Of a stretch of 64,000 nt of DNA, positions 55,888 to 63,571 are shown one piece after another. The first letter of the stretch is position 1. Every line of letters starts with the position of its first letter. The DNA is from Acetomicrobium flavidum (GTDB lineage: Bacteria > Synergistota > Synergistia > Synergistales > Acetomicrobiaceae). The notes under the pieces were generated by a model, which was not told the origin of the DNA, made no database searches, and worked only from the letters and a program-made list of their open reading frames with translations. The stretch covers positions 1,450,001 to 1,514,000 of the forward strand of contig NZ_FSQZ01000001.1 in NCBI RefSeq assembly GCF_900129645.1, given 5' to 3'. The position numbers and the translations under genes are program-made.

Positions 55888-55906
55888 GAATTGACCCCCA
55901 TTTGGT

Positions 55907-55946
55907 TATAATGATTACAAATTGCATCAGGATATTAATCATTATA
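55907..55946. promoter_or_regulatory. 11-bp inverted repeat in the thioesterase promoter region
   Basis: TATAATGATTA (55907-55917) and TAATCATTATA (55936-55946) are exact inverted copies 18 bases apart. Each arm includes a -10-like TATAAT, one per strand. The minus-strand copy at 55941-55946 is well placed for the thioesterase gene. It may be a repressor site or a symmetric promoter pair. Confidence 0.35.
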
Positions 55947-56025
55947 GCGCCAAGTTTAACACCAACACATAAGGCAGTTTTATACAGTTTCACTGATTTT
56001 GGCAGTATTTCTTGGCCCATTGTTG

Positions 56026-56031
56026 TATAAT
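56026..56031 (+). promoter_or_regulatory. -10 element of the typA promoter
   Basis: A perfect TATAAT, about 66 bases before the typA start, with no convincing -35 at the standard distance. Confidence 0.4.
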
Positions 56032-56096
56032 ATCCTTCTGTTCGAACCGATGGGGTCGGACATAGACTGTTTTGGGAAGAAGGAATGAATTGCACC

Positions 56097-57968
56097 ATGA
56101 ACGATATTTCCAAGATACGCAATGTGGCCATTGTAGCTCACATTGACCACGGCAAGACAACCTTGTTGGACTCGGTATTTCGGGCGACCAGATTGTTCAG
56201 AGAAAATGCAAAAGTCGAAGAACGCATCATGGATAGCGACGAATTAGAGCGAGAACGCGGCATAACGATACGATCTAAGCATTGTTCTGTCCAATGGAAC
56301 GGATACTTGATAAACATCATAGACACTCCCGGGCATGCGGATTTTTCAGGAGAGGTGGAACGCATTCTTTATATGGTCGATTCTGTTTTGCTTTTGGTAG
56401 ACGCAAACGAGGGCCCAATGCCGCAGACCAGGTATGTATTGATGCGAGCACTAAAGGCAGGCCTTAAGCCCATAGTAGTGTTAAACAAGGTAGATAGGCC
56501 GAATGCGAACGTGCAGGAGGCGCTTAATGCGACCTTTGACCTGTTTTTGGAGCTCGGCGCCACCGATGAGCAGGCAGACTTTCCGGTTCTTTACGGTTCC
56601 GGTCTTGATGGATGGTTCGTTAAAGACCTTGAACATGACAAACGAGAAGGCATGGACGCTTTGTTTGAGACGATAATAAGTTATGTTCCTGCACCTGTTG
56701 GCGACATCCGAAAGCCGTTTCTCATGCAGGCCACAACGCTTACGTGGAACAATTACATAGGTCGCGTAGGGTGTGGAAGGATCCTTCAGGGGAAGATCAA
56801 AAAAGGCGACTTAATTGTAAGGACGAGCACTGCTTGGCTTGACAGAAATAAGGGAGAATGGAATGTAACCGGACAGGAGATCGCGAAGGTAAGCCATCTT
56901 TGGATGATGCAGGGGTTAAAGCCGGTTGAGGTTGATGAGGCATCGGCCGGAGACGTGGTTTGGATTTCAGGCCCGGAGGACATATTGATTGGAGATACCT
57001 TGTCTGCTGAGGAAAACTCTGATGTAGCACTTGCACCTTTGGACATAGAAGAACCAACGGTATCGATGTTTTTTCTGGTAAACAATGGGCCCTTTGCCGG
57101 CAAGGAGGGGAAACCCGTCACGTTAAGGCAGATAAAGGACAGGTTAATTCAGGAGGCAAGGGTCAACGTTGCCCTTAAGGTTGAGGACATCGGACGACCA
57201 GATGGCCTCAAGGTCTCGGGCAGAGGCGAGCTACACCTTGCAATCTTGATAGAGGAGATGCGCCGTGAGGGTATGGAATTTTGCGTCTCGCGGCCCGAGG
57301 TGATAACCAAGTACGATGAAGAACACAACCTGCTGGAACCCGTAGAGCAGCTGATCATAGATATTCCTGAAGAGTATCAAGGCGTTGTCATAGAAAAGAT
57401 CTCAAGGAGAAAGGGCGAATTCGTGAGCGTTCAAAACTTGGGGACTGGTCTTTTGCGCCTCGAGTTCAACATCCCTACAAGAGGGCTCATAGGTTATCGC
57501 ACAGAATTTTTGACTGATACCAGAGGTCTTGGAATAATGTCGTCCCGCTTCATAGGTTATGATCTTTGGCGAGGAGAGATAACGGGGCGAAACCGTGGAT
57601 CTATGGTGAGCATGGATACTGGTGAAGCTACAAGCTATCAACTTGACAGCCTGCAGCATAGAGGTACACTGTTTATATCTCCAATGGACGAAGTTTACGA
57701 GGGCATGGTAATAGGCGAGCATTCTCGCCCAAATGACCTGCCCTGCAATCCAACGAAGAAGAAGCATGTGACCAATCATCGCTCCGCATCTAAGGATACA
57801 CCCATCATCCTTGATGTTCCTAGGAAACTGACGTTAGATGCCGCACTTGAATGGATAGCCGAAGACGAGTTGGTCGAGGTTACTCCTCTTTCCGTGAGGG
57901 TGAGAAAGAGCATCCTACGTCAGGATGAGCGCAAGAAAGCCGCTAAAAAAGTTCTAGCTAACTGTTAA
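56097..57968 (+). CDS. typA: Ribosome-associated GTPase TypA/BipA
   Basis: About 623 residues, a translational GTPase related to EF-G. G1 is AHIDHGKTTLLDS, the switch region carries RGITIRSKH, G3 is DTPGHADFSGEV and G4 NKVDRPNA. Later domains include the BipA-specific GRGELHLAILIEEMRREG and the C-terminal EYQGVVIEKISRRKGE and KHVTNHRSA. It aids ribosome assembly at suboptimal temperature and stress. ATG 56085 and 56097 are both possible. AGAAGGA sits directly on the first, which favours the second. Confidence 0.95.
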   Translation: MNDISKIRNVAIVAHIDHGKTTLLDSVFRATRLFRENAKVEERIMDSDELERERGITIRSKHCSVQWNGYLINIIDTPGHADFSGEVERILYMVDSVLLLVDANEGPMPQTRYVLMRALKAGLKPIVVLNKVDRPNANVQEALNATFDLFLELGATDEQADFPVLYGSGLDGWFVKDLEHDKREGMDALFETIISYVPAPVGDIRKPFLMQATTLTWNNYIGRVGCGRILQGKIKKGDLIVRTSTAWLDRNKGEWNVTGQEIAKVSHLWMMQGLKPVEVDEASAGDVVWISGPEDILIGDTLSAEENSDVALAPLDIEEPTVSMFFLVNNGPFAGKEGKPVTLRQIKDRLIQEARVNVALKVEDIGRPDGLKVSGRGELHLAILIEEMRREGMEFCVSRPEVITKYDEEHNLLEPVEQLIIDIPEEYQGVVIEKISRRKGEFVSVQNLGTGLLRLEFNIPTRGLIGYRTEFLTDTRGLGIMSSRFIGYDLWRGEITGRNRGSMVSMDTGEATSYQLDSLQHRGTLFISPMDEVYEGMVIGEHSRPNDLPCNPTKKKHVTNHRSASKDTPIILDVPRKLTLDAALEWIAEDELVEVTPLSVRVRKSILRQDERKKAAKKVLANC

Positions 57969-58035
57969 ATACCGTTGGATATGTTTGGATAAAGCCGGGC
58001 AGATAATTTGTTAGATGTTTGGAGGCTATGTGCGT

Positions 58036-58284
58036 ATGAAGGGTAAAATCAGTGCTTCCCTTCTTGCCCAGTATGCTTATTGTCCAAGGTCGGCATGGTA
58101 TCGTGCGCACGGTATTGTGCCAAAGGGCAATGGAAGCAGCAAGCTTTTAAAAAAGGGGAAGAGGGCGCATAAGTTTTTTGGAATTTTTGAAAGATTTTAC
58201 GGCTTATGGAGCTTGATATGGAGGGCCGCTTTTCTCGCACTGGTTGGAGGAATAGCGCTTTGGGTGTATCAAAGATTGAAATGA
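58036..58284 (+). CDS. Cas4-like nuclease, N-terminal half with tail anchor
   Basis: 82 residues from ATG 58036, with GGAGG 10 bases upstream (GTG 58030 is an alternative). It begins like Cas4/DUF83 proteins: SASLLAQYAYCPRSAWYRA holds the first Fe-S cysteine (C16). KKGKRAHKFF (H45) resembles the RecB-nuclease motif I histidine. The chain then runs into one hydrophobic helix (IWRAAFLALVGGIALWVYQ, ~62-80) and stops. The missing Asp, Glu-Lys and three cysteines are in the next gene, whose ATG overlaps this stop (ATGA). The two look like one split nuclease, or a recent frameshift. Confidence 0.65.
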   Translation: MKGKISASLLAQYAYCPRSAWYRAHGIVPKGNGSSKLLKKGKRAHKFFGIFERFYGLWSLIWRAAFLALVGGIALWVYQRLK

Positions 58285-58721
58285 TACTTTTAATGTTGGT
58301 GCTCTGCGGCATTGGGGTTTATGTTTGGTGGATGAGGGAGATTCCGATGAGCATAGACTCAAAAGTATGGAGCGGCAAGCTGTTTACGGGCAGGCCAGAT
58401 GCAGTGATAAAAAAAGGCCCCCGGATCATACCGGTTGAGTTTAAGAGCGCCAATCACGAAGAACCTATGGAAAGTCATAAAGTACAGCTTTTGTGTTACT
58501 GTTTCCTTTTGGAAGAAAATGGTTATAACGTACCTTATGGAATATTACGATATCGAGGAAAAAAGTTCAAAATACATTGGAATAGCAAAGCAAAGCGATA
58601 TTTAATGAAGATAGCCGAAGAAGCGATCCAGAGCCTCTCCAAGAATGAGCCTCCACTTCCTCTAGCGGAAAACGATAATAGATGTTATAAATGTCCTTAT
58701 CGCTTTATCTGTAAACAATAA
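58281..58721 (+). CDS. Cas4-like nuclease, C-terminal half with N-terminal anchor
   Basis: 146 residues from ATG 58281. One hydrophobic helix (ILLMLVLCGIGVYVWWM, 2-18) is followed by the catalytic core: D40 (TGRPDAV), E53-x-K55 (VEFKS), Q69-x3-Y73 and a C-terminal C135-x2-C138-x5-C144, matching the last three Fe-S cysteines of Cas4. With the upstream protein it would supply a complete Cas4-like PD-(D/E)XK exonuclease held at the membrane by two helices. No CRISPR array or other cas gene is nearby. Its frame extends back to 58206, inside the first gene, but the ATGA overlap is the natural start. Confidence 0.7.
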   Translation: MILLMLVLCGIGVYVWWMREIPMSIDSKVWSGKLFTGRPDAVIKKGPRIIPVEFKSANHEEPMESHKVQLLCYCFLLEENGYNVPYGILRYRGKKFKIHWNSKAKRYLMKIAEEAIQSLSKNEPPLPLAENDNRCYKCPYRFICKQ

Positions 58722-58740
58722 GATGAGGGGGATGATTTAG

Positions 58741-59886
58741 TTGCGCATAGAACAGTTTGGCGTAGAGGAGTGGATGAATGCCTACGAGATGACGGCAAAG
58801 TACAACATTGCCGAGACGTGCGTGGAATCGCTCACAGTCGAGGAACTTCTGAGCTTATCGGGCAATATCGAAGGTTCTTTGGATGAGATATGTAGCATCA
58901 AGCTGACATATGGGGAGATTCCTGGGTCGGCTGAGTTGCGTAGATATATTGCCTCACTTTACGGACGCATGAATGAAGAACATATATTGGTAACTCAGGG
59001 AGGAATAGGCGCAAACTTTTTAGCGCAGTTTTCTTTGATAGAACCACAAGACAGCGTGATTTCCGTATACCCTACTTATCAACAGCTTTATAGCGTTCCC
59101 AAGGCATTTGGGGCGCAGGTTTACTTGTGGCAGTTAAGGCCGGAAAATGGATTTCTGCCCGATGTGGAAGAGCTTAAAGCTATAGCTAAGTCCGCAAAGA
59201 ACCTCAAGATGATTTGCCTGAACAACCCCAATAACCCCACGGGTGCTTTGATGGATGAAAAGTTTATAAAAGAGGTTATAGAGATCGCCGATAGCTTTGG
59301 TGCCTACGTGCTCTGCGATGAGGTATATCGTGGTCTTGAACATGAAACAGGTAATATTACCCCTTCCATAGTTGACCTCTACGAAAGGGGCATAAGCACT
59401 GGAAGCATGTCTAAAGTCTTTTCGCTTGCCGGACTTAGGTTGGGATGGATAGCGGGACCTATTGAAGTCATAAGAGAATGCTTTCTTCATAGGGACTACA
59501 CCACCATAAGTTGCGGACGTATCGATGATTATCTTGGCGTCGTTGCCCTTAAAAATCGAGATCGAATATTGGAAAGAAACCGAAAAATCATCCAAGAGAA
59601 CTTGGCCATATTGACCTCGTGGATCGAAAAAGAGGATCACGTCAGCTGGGTTCCTCCAAAGGCGGGAACTACGGCTTTTCTAAACTTCGGCGAATATGAC
59701 ATTTCCTCAAGAGACTTTTGTAGAAGATTGTTGAATGAAACGGGAGCTTTTTTGGTCCCGGGAAGCGCCTTCGGTCCGGAGTTCGAAGGCTGGGCGAGGA
59801 TTGGCTTTGCATGTGACTCTGAAGTTTTAAGGAAGGGGCTGGATTGTATATCCGCCTTTCTGAGAAAACTTGAAGGAGAATATTAA
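58741..59886 (+). CDS. PLP-dependent class I/II aminotransferase
   Basis: 381 residues, fold-type I. The N-terminal helix region is short. Key blocks are QGGIGANFL (cofactor phosphate cup), the NPNNPTGALM loop, CDEVYRG (Asp contacting the pyridine N) and GSMSKVFSLAGLRLGW, with the Schiff-base lysine in SMSK. R in GWARIGFAC binds the substrate carboxylate. It probably transaminates an amino acid to feed fermentation. It has some similarity to capreomycidine-synthase or aspartate-type aminotransferases, and specificity is unknown. The start is TTG 58741 with GAGGGGGA upstream. IlvD begins at the base after its stop. Confidence 0.88.
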   Translation: MRIEQFGVEEWMNAYEMTAKYNIAETCVESLTVEELLSLSGNIEGSLDEICSIKLTYGEIPGSAELRRYIASLYGRMNEEHILVTQGGIGANFLAQFSLIEPQDSVISVYPTYQQLYSVPKAFGAQVYLWQLRPENGFLPDVEELKAIAKSAKNLKMICLNNPNNPTGALMDEKFIKEVIEIADSFGAYVLCDEVYRGLEHETGNITPSIVDLYERGISTGSMSKVFSLAGLRLGWIAGPIEVIRECFLHRDYTTISCGRIDDYLGVVALKNRDRILERNRKIIQENLAILTSWIEKEDHVSWVPPKAGTTAFLNFGEYDISSRDFCRRLLNETGAFLVPGSAFGPEFEGWARIGFACDSEVLRKGLDCISAFLRKLEGEY

Positions 59887-61554
59887 ATGAGAAGCGATAA
59901 GATAAAAAAAGGCATCTCCAGGGCTCCCCATAGGTCATTGCTCATGGCCGATGGATATGAGAAATGGGAAATAGAGAGGCCATGGGTTGGCATAGCTAAC
60001 GCTTATAATTCGATAATTCCAGGCCATATGCACCTTAGATCCTTGGTGGAGGCCGTTAAGGCGGGGATTTATGCTGCCGGGGGACTACCGCTTGAATTTC
60101 CCACCATAGGGGTATGCGACGGTCTGGCCATGAATCATGAAGGGATGAGGTATTCTCTTGCAAGCAGGGAACATATAATGGATTCCATCGAGATAATGGC
60201 TAAAGCACACGGATTTGATGCCCTTGTCCTGGTGCCTAATTGCGATAAGATTGTGCCCGGTATGGCAATGGCAGCAGCTCGGTTGAATATTCCTGCTATT
60301 ATCCTAAGTGGAGGGCCCATGTTGGCCGGCAGAGATGTCGATAAAAACGTTGTAGATCTATCTTCGATGTTTGAGGCTGTTGGTAAGTGCGCTGCCGGGG
60401 TAATAACGGAAGATGAGCTTGGCAAATTGGAAAGTATTGCCTGTCCCACATGCGGGTCCTGTTCTGGAATGTTTACGGCAAACACGATGAACTGCATGAT
60501 GGAAGCCTTAGGGTTGGCGCTTCCAGGCAATGGAACTATTCCGGCAGTCTTTTCCGAGAGAATTCGCTTAGCCAAAGCGACAGGTCGGGCAATTATGCAG
60601 CTTCTCGATAAAGGAATAACTCCACGTACTATATTGACTAAGGTGGCCTTCATCAATGCTATTGCAGTAGACATGGCCCTTGGCGGTTCGACGAATACTG
60701 CCCTGCATCTTCCAGCCATCGCGTGGGCAGCCGGTTTAGACCTTCCCCTTTCGCTTTTTGACCAAATGAGTCGACGGTGCCCCCATATATGCAGCATGAG
60801 CCCTGGCGGTCGTTATCATATCGAAGACCTTTTCTTTGCAGGAGGAGTGCAGGGCGTCATGAGCAGATTGCTTGAGGCTGGGTTAATTGACGGAGATTTG
60901 ATCACCGTGACTGGCAAAACAGTGGCTGAAAACCTGGCGGAAGTTAGGGTTTTAGATGATGAAGTAATACGACCCGTTGACAGGCCCTATCATGCAGAAG
61001 GGGGCTTGGCAGTTCTTTACGGACGGCTTGCTCCGGACGGGGCTGTCGTAAAACAGTCTGCTGTATCCCCGGAGATGATGATACACACTGGCCCTGCTAG
61101 GATCTTTGACTCTGAAGAGGAAGCTACTGAAGCCATTTTTTCCGGCAAGATCAAGGCGGGCGATGTGGTTATCATAAGATACGAAGGTCCCAAGGGAGGG
61201 CCTGGTATGCGCGAGATGCTTGGTCCGACCTCAGCCTTGGCAGGAATGGGACTCGATAAATGCGTCGCTTTGATAACGGATGGCAGGTTCAGTGGAGCGA
61301 CCAGGGGAGCGTCCATAGGCCATGTCTCGCCCGAGGCTGCTGAGGGTGGGCCCATAGGATTGCTCAAGGATGGTGATCTGATCGTAATAGACATTCCAGC
61401 CCGTAAGCTTGATGTCGAGGTTAGTGACGAAGAGCTTTCATTGAGAAGGAAGCAGTGGAAGCCGATCTTGCGGAAGCTCGATAGCCCGTTTCTGGAAAGA
61501 TATCGGGCATTTGTGACTTCCGGAGCAAAAGGAGCAGTCTTGGAGGTGAAATGA
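59887..61554 (+). CDS. ilvD: Dihydroxy-acid dehydratase
   Basis: 555 residues, full length. It removes water from 2,3-dihydroxy-isovalerate or -methylvalerate, making the keto acids for valine, leucine, isoleucine and pantothenate. Hallmarks are [31 protein letters not shown], the Fe-S motif [32 protein letters not shown] and [15 protein letters not shown]. It directly follows the aminotransferase (TAAATG junction) and is followed by the pantothenate transporter pair. Other ilv genes are outside the window. Confidence 0.95.
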   Translation: MRSDKIKKGISRAPHRSLLMADGYEKWEIERPWVGIANAYNSIIPGHMHLRSLVEAVKAGIYAAGGLPLEFPTIGVCDGLAMNHEGMRYSLASREHIMDSIEIMAKAHGFDALVLVPNCDKIVPGMAMAAARLNIPAIILSGGPMLAGRDVDKNVVDLSSMFEAVGKCAAGVITEDELGKLESIACPTCGSCSGMFTANTMNCMMEALGLALPGNGTIPAVFSERIRLAKATGRAIMQLLDKGITPRTILTKVAFINAIAVDMALGGSTNTALHLPAIAWAAGLDLPLSLFDQMSRRCPHICSMSPGGRYHIEDLFFAGGVQGVMSRLLEAGLIDGDLITVTGKTVAENLAEVRVLDDEVIRPVDRPYHAEGGLAVLYGRLAPDGAVVKQSAVSPEMMIHTGPARIFDSEEEATEAIFSGKIKAGDVVIIRYEGPKGGPGMREMLGPTSALAGMGLDKCVALITDGRFSGATRGASIGHVSPEAAEGGPIGLLKDGDLIVIDIPARKLDVEVSDEELSLRRKQWKPILRKLDSPFLERYRAFVTSGAKGAVLEVK

Positions 61555-61555
61555 A

Positions 61556-61849
61556 GTGGATATCAATGAAGATCCACGGTATAAGTTAGCCAACAAGGAA
61601 GCTTTTTACTCTCTGCTGCTGACGCTGTTGTACTTTTTTTGGTGGTACGGTTTTGCCTATGGGTTGGGTTCAAAGCCCGTAACAAGTTACTCATTTATTA
61701 TGGGATTTCCAAGTTGGTTTTTCTGGAGTTGTATCATGGGGTTTGTGGTGTTTTCTTTCGCCTCCTGGGCCATGGTGAAGTTTTTCTTTAAGGACATACC
61801 GTTGGATAGCGATGGAAAAGGCACAGTCCCGGAAGGTGAAGAAGGATGA
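61556..61849 (+). CDS. YhdT-like small membrane protein (DUF997)
   Basis: 97 residues with two transmembrane helices (LLLTLLYFFWWYGFAYGLG and FWSCIMGFVVFSFASWAMVKFF) and a cytosolic polar tail. The family regularly precedes the sodium/pantothenate symporter PanF and is thought to be its small partner. GTG 61556 is one base past the ilvD stop, with GGAGGTGA inside the ilvD end. ATGA overlap joins it to panF. Confidence 0.85.
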   Translation: MDINEDPRYKLANKEAFYSLLLTLLYFFWWYGFAYGLGSKPVTSYSFIMGFPSWFFWSCIMGFVVFSFASWAMVKFFFKDIPLDSDGKGTVPEGEEG

Positions 61850-63300
61850 ACTTCCAGGTAGCAATCCCCATAGTTCTATATCTTGCTATAGTATTTTATA
61901 TTGGTTACTTGGCCAACAGAAGCATTGCAAAGACAAAGGCATCCTTTTTGAACGAATACTTCATAGGCAATCGCTCCATGGGTGGGTTTGTATTGGCCAT
62001 GACGTTGGTTGCCACTTATGTCAGCGCAAGCAGCTTCATTGGCGGGCCTGGCATGGCTTACAAGGTTGGCTTGGGCTGGGTCTTGCTTGCAATGGTACAG
62101 GTACCTACTGCTTATCTTACATTGGGTTTTTTGGGCAAGAAGTTTGCCATAGTAGCTCGAAAGATTAATGCCATTACCATTAACGATTTTTTGAGGGTCA
62201 GGTATGAAAATGCTGCAGTCGTGGTGATAGCTTCGGTTAGCCTGCTAATATTTTTTACCGCTGCTATAGTGGCCCAATTTATAGGAGGCGCAAGGCTTTT
62301 TGAGGCAATAGGTGTTCCGTATAAGGTCGGCCTCTTTATTTTTGCCTTAACAGTCGTATTTTATACCGCCATTGGCGGATTTAGGGCTGTCGTATTGACC
62401 GATGCATTTCAAGGGATAGTGATGGTATGCGGAACCTTTGCCTTGCTCTTTGGGATAATAAGGGCCGGAGGAGGCATGGAGGCCATTAGCGCGAGGATAA
62501 TGGCACAAGATCCTGCATTGCTTACCCCCTTTGGAGCGGGGGGTTTTGTGACAAAACCCTTCATATTGTCCTTCTGGATATTGGTATGTCTTGGGGTAAT
62601 AGGGCTACCCCATACGGCGGTGCGATGTATGGGGTATAAGGATTCGAGATCTATGCATAGGGCCATTGTAATAGGTACGTTCGTGACCGGCTTTTTGATG
62701 TTGGGCATGCATCTGGCCGGCGCTCTCGGCAGGGGGGCCTTGCCGGGCATTGAGGTTGTAGATTCCGTCATTCCGACGCTGACGATTAAAATTTTGCCTC
62801 CAATCTTTGCAGGCATATTTTTGGCCGGACCCATGGTCTCGATCATGTCTACTGTAGATTCTCAACTGCTGTTGGCGTCAGCGGCAATTATCAACGACTT
62901 ATATGTGGGATATATCAACCCCGATGCAGCGCATAACGACTCTAAGGTTAGGCGCATTAGTTTTATAGTCACTGCCTTAATAGGGGTCATCGTATTTCTG
63001 GTTGCATTAAATCCGCCCAGTTTGATAGTATGGATAAACCTTTTTGCCTTCGGTGGTCTCGAGGCTGTCTTTTTCTGGCCCATAGTGATGGGTCTATATT
63101 GGAAACGTGCCACCGCTTCCGGCGCATTGGCTTCAATGATAGTCGGGGTTGTCTTTTTTATATTGCTCAGCCAATATTCTTCAATACTTCATGGTGTACA
63201 CCCAATTGTTCCCACCTTTGTTGTGACTTTCGTAGCCTTTGTGATTGGGAGTTACATGTCTCGTCCGTCTGTCGATGCCGTGAAGAAGGTGTGGGAGTAA
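61846..63300 (+). CDS. panF: Sodium/pantothenate symporter
   Basis: 484 residues, a solute:sodium symporter family member with about 13 hydrophobic helices. Typical segments are FLNEYFIGNRSMGGFVLAMT, ATYVSASSFIGGPGMAY, YTAIGGFRAVVLTDAFQG and MSTVDSQLLLASAAI. The YhdT-PanF pairing and the neighbouring ilvD, which makes a pantothenate precursor, support pantothenate as substrate. It is translated directly after yhdT and is last gene of the unit. Confidence 0.9.
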   Translation: MNFQVAIPIVLYLAIVFYIGYLANRSIAKTKASFLNEYFIGNRSMGGFVLAMTLVATYVSASSFIGGPGMAYKVGLGWVLLAMVQVPTAYLTLGFLGKKFAIVARKINAITINDFLRVRYENAAVVVIASVSLLIFFTAAIVAQFIGGARLFEAIGVPYKVGLFIFALTVVFYTAIGGFRAVVLTDAFQGIVMVCGTFALLFGIIRAGGGMEAISARIMAQDPALLTPFGAGGFVTKPFILSFWILVCLGVIGLPHTAVRCMGYKDSRSMHRAIVIGTFVTGFLMLGMHLAGALGRGALPGIEVVDSVIPTLTIKILPPIFAGIFLAGPMVSIMSTVDSQLLLASAAIINDLYVGYINPDAAHNDSKVRRISFIVTALIGVIVFLVALNPPSLIVWINLFAFGGLEAVFFWPIVMGLYWKRATASGALASMIVGVVFFILLSQYSSILHGVHPIVPTFVVTFVAFVIGSYMSRPSVDAVKKVWE

Positions 63301-63310
63301 GTAGATCGAT

Positions 63311-63339
63311 TTGACATTTAAGAGGCTGCTTAGTATTAT
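63311..63339 (+). promoter_or_regulatory. Sigma70-type promoter for the tupA transcript
   Basis: TTGACA (63311-63316), 17 bases, TATTAT (63334-63339). Transcription would begin near 63346, leaving a leader of about 225 bases before tupA. Confidence 0.7.
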
Positions 63340-63385
63340 TAGTTTTAGCAGTGCGTCATCGTAATTTGAGATGTAAAAATTAAAT

Positions 63386-63480
63386 GCCTCCGAATCAATG
63401 TATCTAAGGGCATATTGCCTATGAGCATTGATCGATAGGGTCTTTTTGGAAACGAAAAGGCCTCCCGTCTGGAAAGGAGG
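63386..63480 (+). promoter_or_regulatory. Putative Moco/Tuco-type riboswitch aptamer
   Basis: The outer stem pairs CCTCC (63387-63391) with GGAGG (63476-63480). Inside are a stem ATCAATG (63394-63400) with CATTGAT (63426-63432), capped by GGGCA/TGCCT, and a 9-bp stem from 63438-63446 to 63455-63463. The CTCCGA start and GGAAAGGAGG end recall the Moco RNA motif from memory. The gene below binds tungstate, a known target class of that RNA. The assignment rests on visible pairing and context, not on a covariance-model match. Confidence 0.6.
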
Positions 63481-63489
63481 AAGAGCTTT

Positions 63490-63523
63490 AAAACCTCTTT
63501 CCTAACGGGAAGGGGTTTTATTT
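63490..63523 (+). terminator. Riboswitch-controlled terminator before tupA
   Basis: A 13-bp stem, 63490-63502 against 63507-63519 with two G-T pairs and loop TAAC, runs into TTTTATTT. Its left arm CCTCTTTCC (63494-63502) can instead pair with GGAAAGGAGG (63471-63480), the closing strand of the aptamer, giving an antiterminator. Ligand binding would therefore favour termination (OFF switch). Confidence 0.75.
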
Positions 63524-63571
63524 ATGAGGATTTACCAAAAATCTACTATACCAGGCTAAGGAGGGATTTGC

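Noticed and set aside
58206-58280. N-terminal extension of the second Cas4-like half
   Set aside because: It is the out-of-frame reading of the first half's gene. The ATG at 58281 overlapping the stop is a better start.
58036-58721. CRISPR-Cas locus
   Set aside because: Only a Cas4-like pair is present. No repeat array, cas1/cas2 or effector genes were seen nearby.
60135-60797. Minus-strand ORF of 220 codons
   Set aside because: It is antisense to ilvD, and its residues mirror that gene's codons.
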